Shown: piece after piece, positions 11,256 to 21,495 of the stretch
Layout of the letters: each line of letters opens with the position of its first letter
Position numbering within the stretch: position 1 is the stretch's first letter
Origin: Bugula neritina
Taxonomy: Eukaryota; Bryozoa; Gymnolaemata; Cheilostomatida; Bugulidae
Length of the DNA: 41,538 nt
Assembly: GCA_964035545.1 (NCBI GenBank)
Contig: CAXIUT010000072.1
Location: 1-41,538, forward strand
Direction of reading: 5' to 3'
The notes under the pieces: generated by a model
The model's database searches: none
The model's input: the letters and a program-made list of their open reading frames with translations, nothing else
Told to the model about the DNA's origin: nothing
Program-made: the position numbers and the translations under genes

Positions 11256-12758
11256 ATGTAGAACCCCTTAAACCTCCTTAAAATCAAGGATATGATTCAC
11301 AACGGCATCTCCCGCATCCCCAAAGATCCTGGCTGTAGTGAAGCCATCATTGTCATTGGAGACACAGGAGTAGGTAAATCAACCATCATGGCCTTCCTAG
11401 CAGGAGCATAACTCACAGTCCGTTATGATGGTCTTAAACCTACTCTTGATACTACCCATGAAAGTGTAGTTAAAATAGGTCATTAAAAATATTCCGAAAC
11501 TTCTATTCCGAACAAAGTCGTTATCGATAATCTGGCTTTCTATGACTGTCCAGGCTTTAGAGACAACAAAGGTGAGTAGTATGAAATCTCTAACAGCTTC
11601 TTTGTACAAAGATTGTTAGATATCTACCCTAAAGTCAAAGTTGTACTCATGATTGATTAATCTCATATCAGTGAGTCTAGAGCTGATAAACTACCCAAAC
11701 TAACAAGCAATCTCTTGAAGTCATTCAAAACATTTGAGGATATCAAAGAGGGAGTAATAATGATTGTTAACAGAGCAGAAAGAGATCTATCTATATTCGA
11801 CTATCATCGTGAATTAAAGAAAATGTTGGAATTAAAAACTGAGCGTTAGTCTCTTTTCGGAAGAGAAGAACAAGCATTTTTGAAGTATCTTATGGATAAT
11901 AATCGAATAATTTTATTCAAACAGCCTAAGAAAGAAGATAAAAATCAGAAATTCGTACCATCTGACTCTGAACGTGGCATAATGAGATCAATAAAAAATT
12001 CAAATTTTGTCAAAAGCAAACACATCCTTAATATTCTTTCATAAAGTGCCAAACTAGCTATTAGAGACTTCATTGATGAAATAACTGAAAAATCAAATAT
12101 AAAAATAGAGAATATTTGTGCATAGATAGTGCGACAGTATTCATAAAAGGTATCAAAAGTAGGTAAAAATGTGAGAGGACTGATAGATATCAAAGAAGAA
12201 GTCATCAGTCTAGCTGAATAAATAAAATCTGCTCAAAAATAATAAATATTGAAAATATTACAAAGATAAATACCACCTTAAAAAGTATAAAACTTCACTT
12301 AAGATTTTGATGCTGTTATGTTCTTTAAAGGAGTCTATGATAAAACATCAACCTACTTTTCCAACCTTGTCAACAAAATATATGCAGAACTATCTCACCT
12401 CTTAGTCAAAATGGACAATCGAATCTTAAAAGTACAAAAAGATGAGCAATAAGAAGCATAAAGGCAACGTCAACTTCAGCGTAGAAAGGAACTACAAGAC
12501 CAACGTGAGCAATAAAGACAAGAAATGGCTAAACAGATGGATAAGATGAAAAATCTTAAAAATGAGATAACTCAAATGGGAAGTTCAAGTCGATCAATGA
12601 TCGATTCTCTTGGCAATACAATGAACTACCTCAACTCACTTGAATAAGAATTTGGTAAGTTGAAGGTAGATGCCAATAATTTAGAAGCAATGAACAAGGA
12701 TATGTACACCAATATCAGTCGTATAGAAACTACTTATATTAAGAAGTACCAATCCTGA
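11256..12758 (+). CDS. P-loop GTPase with C-terminal coiled coil
   Basis: 500 aa, one uninterrupted frame. G1 is GDTGVGKST at residues 35-43, G3 is DCPGF near residue 95 and a weak G4 is NRAERD. This fits the TRAFAC GTPases near the AIG1/GIMAP and dynamin-like groups, which bind GTP and often sit on membranes; the exact family is uncertain. The C-terminal ~120 residues are rich in Gln, Arg, Lys and Glu and should form a coiled coil. The chosen ATG at 11256 is in frame with a second at 11292; both would keep the P loop. It ends 84 bp from the convergent beta-barrel candidate. Confidence 0.82.
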
Positions 12759-12842
12759 TTAGCTCTCATCATATATCTTATTGATAGTATTAAAATATTA
12801 ATAAGAGAAAATAGATAAAAGAGTATATTTGACAGAAATATA

Positions 12843-13969
12843 TCACCAATTCCATTTAAAGCTGAACCCCAAACTTGAATCTTGGTAGAAATTTTATCCG
12901 ATTGGCTTGAGTTTATACTTGATGACATAGTTGACAGCTGTTCGCCATAAGTTTAACTTACCTTCCCAACTACTAAAAAGTCCCTTATTACTAATACTCG
13001 CTTTAAAACTTTTCAACCATCCATACTTCAGCTTATTCTTCTCCATCATCAGTTAGAATGTTTAGTTTTGTCTTTGTACTCCAAATATCAAACTTTTTTA
13101 GAATTACACTACAAATCTAAATTCCTTGCTCTTCAAGGTACTATCTTCAAATGATCTAAATAAAGATAAAATATACACTGAACTATTCATTGTGCCTATA
13201 CCTAAATTATCCTGCCAATTAGCTGATATAGTATTCGAGAAATGATGAGTACTAGCTGAATCATACTTGAATTTATGTTCTAAATATAATTTACTGTTCT
13301 AATCTGTCACCAAATGACCTTTGTAGTAACTCTAAAATTTATGACTCAAGTTACTCCTTCCAATCAAACCAAATCCAATCATTTCTGTGTACTGGTCAAT
13401 CCAAGACAAAGATAGAGGTTTTTGTTTATTGCTTTTGCGGTCAAGATTGAAATTAATTCCAAATAGAGCCTTATCTTTGTTCTAATAGTTAATTCCACAC
13501 TTCATCTTCCAATTTTAACCTAACTTTTTGCTTTGAGATAACTTTTCAGTCACTTCACCTTTTTTATTCAACTTAGTAGCAGATGAAAAAGTCCCAAAAT
13601 CACTCTTTTTAGTTAATGTATTGCTAAAATCATAGTTTCTTATTGCATAGTGATTTTTAAAATTAAAATTGAGTTTAGATTTACTATTTATTCCTCCTAT
13701 CTAATCTTTATGATTGATTTTCAACCAAGAAGAAGTTTCAAATGGTCGAACCTTATTAACTTGATTCTCTATTGTTATTTTGAAGGGCTAAATCAATACA
13801 ATCATACTTGCAAATATTCCCGCTTAGTTTTGATATATGAATGCAAAGTAAGCAATCTTAGATCTTTCCCTGTTTTACCAAAATATTTTTTCTTGCTATA
13901 AGATTTCATCACAGCCTACTCCTCATCATCATCCTAGCTACGCTCTTCATTTTCATCGTCCTAATCCAT
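12843..13969 (-). CDS. Candidate mitochondrial outer-membrane beta-barrel protein
   Basis: 368 aa with one 20-nt intron at 13788-13807 (GTATGATTGTATTGATTTAG on minus). After an acidic N-terminus (MDQDDENEERSQDDDEEQ), residues ~60-368 consist of alternating polar/hydrophobic stretches such as KLNFNFKNHYAIRNYDFS and KLYLEHKFKYDS, which look like amphipathic beta strands. The last residues (SSLGFSFKWNW) resemble the mitochondrial beta-signal: polar, x, Gly, x, x, hydrophobic, x, hydrophobic. This suggests a porin/VDAC- or Tom40-like barrel, but no family signature is recognised. The start codon is 27 bp from that of the divergent Arf-like gene. Confidence 0.65.
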
Positions 13970-13996
13970 CAAATGATATTATAAATAATTCAAATA

Positions 13997-14532
13997 ATGG
14001 ACACAGCTATCCCTGTACTTTTCATCGGACCATCTAACTCAGGAAAAACAGCTCTTATCCACTCAGCCACCACCAACCACGAATAAATCTTCCCCACTCC
14101 AGGACTAGAAATCAACTATCTCACTAACACATCAAGGACTATCCTAGCCTACGATTGTTCAGGCTAAGGATCTGCCAGAAATAATTGGAACCTCTTTGCC
14201 CCTCTAGTATAAGCAGTAGTATATGTAATTGATAGCAATAATGATGCCTCTTTTGTCTGGGCTAAAAAACATCTCTACACTTTTCTAGAAGAAAACACTC
14301 TCATGAAGTACATAGCAAATTATAAAGAAAAAAACCTCTATGTATAATGCTCAATAAATGTGATCTCAAACCCCGTCCTCCTAAAGAACTGCTTGTTAGA
14401 GCATTAAATGCAGAGCAAATAAGCAAGTTAGTTGGCAAATACTATATCAAGTAGACATCAGCTTTTAATAAAGAGGGGATAGATGAATGTTTTTAGTGGA
14501 TAATAAAGAGCAGTGTTAGTGCTGAACAATGA
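13997..14532 (+). CDS. Arf-like small GTPase
   Basis: 171 aa with a 20-nt intron at 14308-14327 (GTACATAGCAAATTATAAAG). Motifs: G1 GPSNSGKT (residues 11-18), switch I region FPTPGLEI, G3 DCSGQG, VVYVIDSNND, G4 NKCD and G5 TSA. Size and order match Arf/Arl proteins, though the G1 resembles SR-beta. There is no glycine at position 2 (MDTA), so it should not be N-myristoylated, as in several Arl proteins. Without removing the intron, the frame breaks just before NKCD. The RP2-type Arl GTPase-activating gene lies 1 kb downstream. Confidence 0.86.
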
Positions 14533-14561
14533 TAAATATTTTATAATGAAGTTGTTATAAG

Positions 14562-15452
14562 ATGAATTTAGATAAGCTAATCAAACCTATTAAAGTGCAT
14601 CGAGATAGTCCAACTACATAGGGAAATTAAATATAAAATAGACAACTACCAGAACAAGCTATTAGCATTCCTCTCCATAGCTAACACTCATATTTTGTAT
14701 CAACTTATAGAGAAGATGAAATTGATAGTTAGAATGTTTAAAGTAAAAGATAAAAATCAATAAAAACTGAATCGATTGATCTTGAGTTATAAAATATTAA
14801 TTAGTTAAAATAGAGGTTTAAAGAAAGAAGTAAAAAAAGATAACAAAGTAGTGCACATAGTATTAGTCAGTCTTCAATCAATAAAATCACTTCATAGAAT
14901 AAAAATAAATATTGTCATACATCGTAGTTCTAACTTTAATGTTTCAGTATTAAAAAAGAATAGTACAATAATAAAAATAATAACTTCAAAAAAGAAGAAT
15001 CTTAACAGACAAAAAATCTTAAACATTTATAAAAAGAATAAAAAAGTTATAAACCTAAACCAGTGAAAGAAGAGTCATCTCAAAAGATTTAAAAATTGAT
15101 AACTTGCTAGAAGAGTTGTAATTGTGAGTAGTAGCTTTCAAGTTTTATGAAACAAACCAGATATGAGATATCTAAACTTTTAAAAAGAGTATAAAAAGTA
15201 TAAAATATCAATCATTCTTCAATATAAATTAAAAATGATAATAAACATGAAATAGTTCAAGATAATTAAATAGAAAGATCTCTAAAAGATAAATAAAACA
15301 GTTCAAATATATCAATCCCTCAAAATAAAAATATTATCAATGTTTTATCATAAAGTTCCAAAATATTTAATAATAAAGATAACATCCCTTCAACCAATCA
15401 AACAAAAGTCTAAACTCTTCTAGAACGACTCCAACTAAAAATCATAAAATGA
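14562..15452 (+). CDS. Disordered Ser/Lys/Gln-rich protein
   Basis: 296 aa, one uninterrupted frame from ATG 14562 (MNLDKLIKPIKVHRDSPT) to TGA. Composition is Lys, Ser, Asn and Gln with few hydrophobic clusters, apart from helical stretches such as RYEISKLLKRVQKV. No domain recognised. It follows the Arf-like gene by 29 bp on the same strand and ends 37 bp from the convergent RP2-like gene. Confidence 0.7.
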
Positions 15453-15489
15453 TTATCATCAACTCATATCAACAATATTGTATTATCAT

Positions 15490-16392
15490 TCAGTGTTCGT
15501 CTTTAAATGGAGCAAAGACCACACCTTCATATAACTATAACATCTTCTCATCTACAACCTAACCTATTACATTCAATAACTATCGCTTCCATAAATACAT
15601 GTCTTTTCGATACATCTTGAGGAATAACACCTTAGCACGACCTTAACAACTTATCTGAAATCCTAAATTACTCAATTACTCTGATAGCAGTAAATGAACT
15701 CTACTTTGGAGCAGCTATAGTTCATGATGAGCTACTGGAGCAGGTATAGGATAGGCTACTAAAACAGCAAAGTCTTTAACTCCTACTTGTCCTTTACCTA
15801 TCACTCTTGGTATAATTGCTGGAGTTTCCTCCAATCCTATTTTATTCATTTAACTTTTCAACTTTCCCTCTACTTCTATCCTCAACTGCTCCTCCATGCC
15901 GCCTAATCGATAGTTCTTCATTTTGAATTTGTTAGGAGTAAAATCATACACATCATACCAATTGTTATTCCACGGATTTGTTCTTGCTTGTTCCATTTGA
16001 GTCAGCAACTCTCTATAGGCAAACATTGGAAAATTTCCAATAGTTATATGATGACTACTCTCGATGATAGGTTGACTCTAGCAGCACAATCCGAAGTAGC
16101 AATCAATGCAGTCTCTAACTCTGAATTGCTGAGTCGTGCAGATCACTCTTACATATTCACAGTCACGGACAAAAACACTTGCCTCACAGGCACCCACAAA
16201 TACAGTGCAGTATTTGCATTGGTCGATGTAGACACATGCTGCTGTGTCGAAGAGATAGATGTGACATTATTCACAGTCTGAGATTTGAAATTGTTGGTTA
16301 TGGAGTTATCCAGGACGGCGAATCAAAGTTTAAAACCAGCCGTCTTAGATTTTGAAATCCTAGCGACGAAGGTTCTTCTTCCTTGCAAACAT
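15490..16392 (-). CDS. RP2/XRP2-like ARL GTPase-activating protein (TBCC domain)
   Basis: 300 aa, one open frame. Residues ~15-140 match the RP2/TBCC beta-helix: [55 protein letters not shown], the arginine-finger motif QQFRVRDC, then [16 protein letters not shown] and WYDVYDFTP. In animals RP2 stimulates GTP hydrolysis on ARL3 at the cilium base to release lipidated cargo; the Arg of QQFRVRDC is the catalytic finger. The C-terminal ~110 residues correspond to the nucleoside-diphosphate-kinase-like domain but are diverged. The N-terminus ([10 protein letters not shown]) lacks the MGC lipidation signal of human RP2. The divergent neighbour is a CH-domain gene 158 bp away. Confidence 0.9.
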
Positions 16393-16550
16393 CTAACCTT
16401 TCAAATTATAAACATAGTCAAATAATAATTTTCATCTTTTTATTTTTTATCTTCTTGATAAACGATTTTTCAATCTTTGATTTTTTTCACTTTACTATCT
16501 TTTTGAATAATATCACAATCATATCATTCTTAATCAATAAATATATAACT

Positions 16551-19064
16551 ATGCTGAACACAATTAGTGGTGGTTCCACCCTTCCAAGAGAAGTAATCCA
16601 ATGGCTAGACTCTCTCGACCTTTCCTACGCAGTTCGCAATCCTCGAATGGATTTAGCCAATGGATTTCTAATCGCATAAATACTCACAAGAATATATCCC
16701 AGCGAAATATCTATCCTTACCTTTTACAATGCCACAAGGAAAGATAGAAAAATAGATAATTGGCAACAAATACAAAAATGTAACTCTTTTCTTATCAACA
16801 AATCATTAGGTTTGTTGTTGTTTTATCCATCTTGTCAGTTATATTTTAGTCATCGCGAAAAAGAAGTTCAAAATATCCAAAGAATAATACTAGTCCATCG
16901 TTAATCTTGGTCCCTAAAGCGGTCAGACCTTTCTCTTCAGACTTTATTAATTTCTTACAGGCCAAAAACTCAACACAGATCGACGTCTTACTAGTACTCT
17001 TACGCCTCCTGAACAACCTCTTTATAAACAACCCACAGCCAGTTATGCAGCTAAAGATAGATAGCTTCATAGAGTAGTTGACTAAAGATAAAAAGAAGCT
17101 AGGACAATGATGAGATTGACCCAGCAGAAGAATATGATACATACTCAAAAGTATAATACAGGTTTGATTGAATGGTTGATATAAAAGAGAAAAGACGAAA
17201 TATAGAAATAGGTATCAAGGCAAAAAGATTAGATCTAGAAAAGAACAAAGTCGTTTGTTAATAATTAATCTAAAGTGTAGGTGAGAGAAATATAACTTAA
17301 ATGTTTCAATTCTTCTACATCTAAAAAACCTAAAGGATAGTATGGATAAATTAGCTAAAGCAAAGGAATTCTTGACTTTCTTGCCTAAGCTTCTTCTCTT
17401 CTCATTAAAAAATAATCTATATCCAATGACTTGAAAAAATTTGGAATTTAAATTCTTAAAGAAAAAGATGGGTCAGGAATCAACCTAGTAGTAGAGATTT
17501 TTAGTCATTGTGATGAAGAGGATAACAAGGGCAACAGGAAGATAACTGCTGACACTTTAAATAAGATTTTATAGTTGTTTAAAAAGACAAGTTAGGTGAA
17601 CATGATCGTTGAAAACATCAATAGTAATTTCCTTGATTATCGTAAATTTTTCAATATGGTTCAAAAGGTGTTTAAAATATACGACAAAGATTCATAAACA
17701 TACAAACTAGCTGTTTCTCTTTACGGTCAAATCGCTAAAGGTTTACTTCGAGGCGATGCTGAAACATCATAGATGATGTTCGAATAAATACTTTTACCAG
17801 ATCTACTTAAAATAGCATAAAATTAACATAAAAAACCAACAATTGTCAATTTGATTCTTGAATTTGTCAGAAAAGAGTCAGAGTGTTACTTGTCGCTTAT
17901 TCATAGAATTAAATAATTGGTTGCAGGAAATATTAGGAATTATGTTACTTTGCTTGCTCATTTGCTGTAAAAAATAGCTAGAGATTGTGATGATATTCAA
18001 TATACTCTATGGAGTTAGTTCTTCTATTATGGATTTTTGGCACTTAACAATCCAGCTCCTTCAGTGAGAACTCATGGCGCTAAGATACTAGCTAGACTGT
18101 TTAGCGATGTTGTTGTAGCTAATAATTAGATAATAGGTTAAAAGTTGTAGGCTCTAAAAGGGTTAGTAACTGATCCATGGTGGGAAGTCAGGGCACAAGC
18201 TCTAGTAATCTTCAAAGCAATTCTTCTTTCCAAATACAAGCAATCATCTTCTTCTTCAGATATTAATGAAGACCTCAACACTAAAACTATTATTCACTAC
18301 ATAAAATAGATTTTCAAACCGGATGTTTCTCATAATATTCTTCGTATTGGACTAATAGAATTAGCCTAACTGATAGTGTATGAATAGAATCTATGCGAAA
18401 GGTATTTATAGATTCTTCTGCATGTAGGTCCACAAATCAGAGCTGATATTCTTAACACACATATTATCAAATTCGGTCCGGTAGTGTATGGTTCAAATAC
18501 TTTCATTTATAAGTTGACAGGTGCGCCTTTAGTTTGGAATTCTTTAGGTCTAGCCAAAGTGTTGTCAAAGTATATCTAAAAATAGAGAATATAAACTATG
18601 AATAAATCTAATTTATAAATTCTTTTTGCTACAATATCCAAAACAGGAAATTTTATTGACAATTATCCTGAATGGCTCTAACTATATCAACAATTCAAAT
18701 AAAAATTGTTCAAGGCATTACTTGATTAGTAACTCTGTGGACTTGGATTCAGTATCATCAAGGAGTTCCTAGAAACAGAACAGATACATGCTGATATCAT
18801 AACTGCTTCAAAGACAGAACTATCAAGATTATTAAGTAATATTTATTTGATTTAGGTAAAGTGTATATCGATGAGAGTGAAGGAGAAGTGAAATCGAATA
18901 TTTTGGAATTGTTCAAATATCTAACTGCAACTTAAAGCTAATATACCTACAAAATTATAAAAGATTTCGCAGAAAAGGAAAAGAGCAAGTATTTGGCTTC
19001 TAACCTTGTTGACTTCATGAACGGTTTGACAAGATAGAGAAGAAAAAGATTGTTTAATGAGTGA
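16551..19064 (+). CDS. CH-domain (SPEF1/SPATA4 type) plus HEAT-repeat protein, likely axonemal
   Basis: 807 aa. Residues ~8-105 form a sperm-flagellar-type calponin homology domain: [45 protein letters not shown], then FKISKEQYQSIVNLGPQSG. A 70-nt intron (16780-16849) interrupts this domain; removing it restores the family pattern exactly. After a basic coiled segment (~110-220), a long HEAT/ARM solenoid runs to the end. A second intron of 20 nt lies at 18856-18875 (GTAAAGTGTATATCGATGAG). SPEF1/SPATA4-type CH domains bind microtubules in axonemes, so a ciliary role is likely. The CH-HEAT combination is unusual for this CH subgroup as I know it. Confidence 0.85.
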
Positions 19065-19109
19065 TAATGATTGATTGAGATTGATTAGAATAACTATATT
19101 ATTAATTCT

Positions 19110-20347
19110 ATGGGAAATTCAAACTACTAACAGTAAATACTCCAACTATAACAACCCTACACATCTAACTAACACAAAATAGACCCCTTCTTTGGCTCAC
19201 ATACTATCCTCACCTCCAAAAACAATCAACCTCTTCTTCGCAAAGATATCATCTTCAATTCAGAATCCTAGCATAAATATTTTCATGACTAGTATAATAA
19301 AATATAGCATAAACCTTTTAATCTGATCTATCCATGCCAAATGTTCAGTAATACCACCATTGATAGTTGCAGTGGTCATCGGTAGGCAAAGGTATATTTT
19401 CCTATCAGTGGTCATACACTTAAATAGGTGGTATAAATGTAGGGGACTTTTAGTTAGGTGAAAACTTGGTTTTTATTGAATGAGTTGTCAAAAAGTTTAT
19501 AAATTATGGAACTCAATAGTAGAGCGCATTGGATGATATCACCTGATACTGTTTATCGAAATAAAACTAATAACTTTCTCCTTTATGATAGTTTTTTCAT
19601 CATAGGATGTGATCCCGCCAGTACCTAATCCATAAAAGTAGAGACTTCCTTAATAACACCATAAAATCAAATCAAATACCAATACTCGATAAAATATCAA
19701 AACTACTCGAAAAAGGATCATCTCTCAGTATTTCATAAGGACAGGAACAAGATATGTACTGTTTAGGATTGACTCTTTTGTTTGTGATTACTGGACAAGA
19801 AGGAAGACTATTGCCTCCTTATCCTTACCAACAGCAAGTAATACAATAAATATTAGCATCTAAGATATAGTAGTTTAGTAGATAGCTTATTGAAATTATT
19901 AGATCATTGACATAAAGAAATAGTTTCAGAAGAATGGATAATCTACAACTGAGAAGGCTACTTAAAGATAAAGAATCAGATATTATTAAAATGGAAAGCA
20001 AATAATTTAAAACAACCAAAAGACAATCAAGACTATCATCAGTCATAGAATAACCTCCGAATGTAAGCTCAATAACTCAACAAACAAATAGATTCAACCA
20101 TAAAAATCCATTCTACAGTCAAAGACTTCCCATCAAATAACCATAATTCAAAATAACCCATCAACCAATTTAATTCACTCCTAACTTAAAAACCAACAGA
20201 AATCAGCCATCTAATTATCCTTAAAACTGGTCCCCTCGAGTCCAGTCAAAATCATCTCAACAAACACCTAAAATTACATTCAAAGCAACTCCTACCCTCA
20301 ACAGAATTAAAAGTTTTGGCAGTCTACGAGGATAAAGATTAGCATGA
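19110..20347 (+). CDS. Divergent protein-kinase-like protein (pseudokinase), N-myristoylation motif
   Basis: 404 aa with an inferred 23-nt intron at 19621-19643. N-terminus MGNSNYQQQ has Gly2 and a Ser/Asn context typical of N-myristoylation. A reduced kinase fold is suggested by HKIDPFFGSHTILTSKNNQP, MISPDTVY in the catalytic-loop region, DMYCLGLTLLFVITGQ (helix F) and an RRMD segment near the end of the C-lobe. Canonical VAIK lysine, HRD and DFG are absent. A 120-residue basic, disordered tail follows. It starts 45 bp after the CH-HEAT stop. Confidence 0.65.
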
Positions 20348-20355
20348 TTCATAAT

Positions 20356-20421
20356 ATCTGATATTAACAACATCAAAATCTGATAATAACAACAGTAAAA
20401 TCTGATAATAACAACAAAATC
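20356..20421. repeat. Three tandem 22-bp repeats
   Basis: Three head-to-tail copies of a 22-bp unit beginning ATCTGATA and containing AACAACA, lying between two convergent genes and touching the stop codon of NOP53. The first copy differs at a few positions. It may act in 3'-end formation or be a simple slippage product. Confidence 0.75.
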
Positions 20422-21319
20422 ATGAAGCAAAATCTCTCTCTTTAACCTTTATATTCTTTTTCCTATTGTTGTGCACCTTGATATTTCTTGCCTAAAATAA
20501 ACCCCTTCGATAAACAGAATCAAATCTTTATCGAAGCAACTCACTGTTCAACTCTACCTTGCTCACCTGCTTAACTGGAGTTCCCTCAGGAATGTATTCC
20601 TTGAAACGGTATATCTTCTTACCTAACTTTGCCCCTTTTCTTACATAACCTTGTTTCTGTTATTTTAATAATAGATCCTTTTTAATTTGTTTTGTTTTTA
20701 TTTTAGATTCAATCTTTTTCTCCTTCTAATCTATCTATTTCTTGATAGATTTGATGTTATGCAATTCCTTCTTTATTTCTTTCGCCTTTGCCCTTTCTCT
20801 TGCTTATAGTTGGGCTGCTCTTTTCTTTTTGTTTCTATGTCTGACTTGCACTTCTGGTAATTCTGTTTTAGCTTTAACTCTTCCTTAGACAGGTTTGACT
20901 TGTTCAAAATCGATTACTCTTTCCTTGAGTTTATCAATATCTTGATCTCTTGGATTGTATGAATGGCCAGATTAAGGAATAATTACAGCAGGAATTTAAG
21001 AAGGTTTGTATTTATGTCTTCCATCAAATGAAGTACTCCATGGATCATCCAACTCCTTAAGATTATGATTTCTGGTGATGGTATTGTTATATTTAGTTTT
21101 GGGAAGAGGGATAGTTTTATTTTTGAATCTATTGGGGTCAAGTTGTTTTCTTCCTGCTGAACTATCTACAACTTCAATTTGAGGTTGGAACTTTTATCTT
21201 ACTTATTCTGTATGTTTTTGATCTCTTGCTTGGAGGAGTTCAGAAACATCAATGTTTTTAGCCCACTTCTTTTTGTTTTGTTTACCTTTAAGACCTTTCA
21301 CCTTTATCAATTATGCCAT
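20420..21319 (-). CDS. NOP53: NOP53 (GLTSCR2/PICT1), 60S ribosome biogenesis factor
   Basis: 299 aa, no intron. Starts MAQLIKVKGLKGKQNKKKW with a basic nucleolar-type N-terminus. Diagnostic patterns are AVIIPQSGHSYNP (family: PxxSYNP) and the C-terminal LLRQRFDSVYRRGLF, matching the Nop53 ending 'RxxSLQRRxxIxPR'. The middle is a long Lys/Glu/Gln coiled coil. In yeast Nop53 brings the exosome and Mtr4 to pre-60S particles to trim 7S pre-rRNA. Shorter than human (478 aa), similar to compact protist forms. Confidence 0.88.
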
Positions 21320-21495
21320 TTCAACTATGCTTATATCAACGAATTAATATTAAACTCATCATTTATTATCAAAGATTAACTTCATTTATTTATTTTAAAA
21401 AGATTATTCGAATTAAGAATATTTTTATATCAAGACTCCGAATTAAAACTATAAATCTGGTAACATTCGGATAATATATAAGAATTTTTTAAAGT

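Noticed and set aside
15988-16281. A 97-codon plus-strand ORF open even in the standard code and GC-richer than its surroundings.
   Set aside because: It is the antisense of the RP2 TBCC domain, whose motifs on the minus strand are unmistakable.
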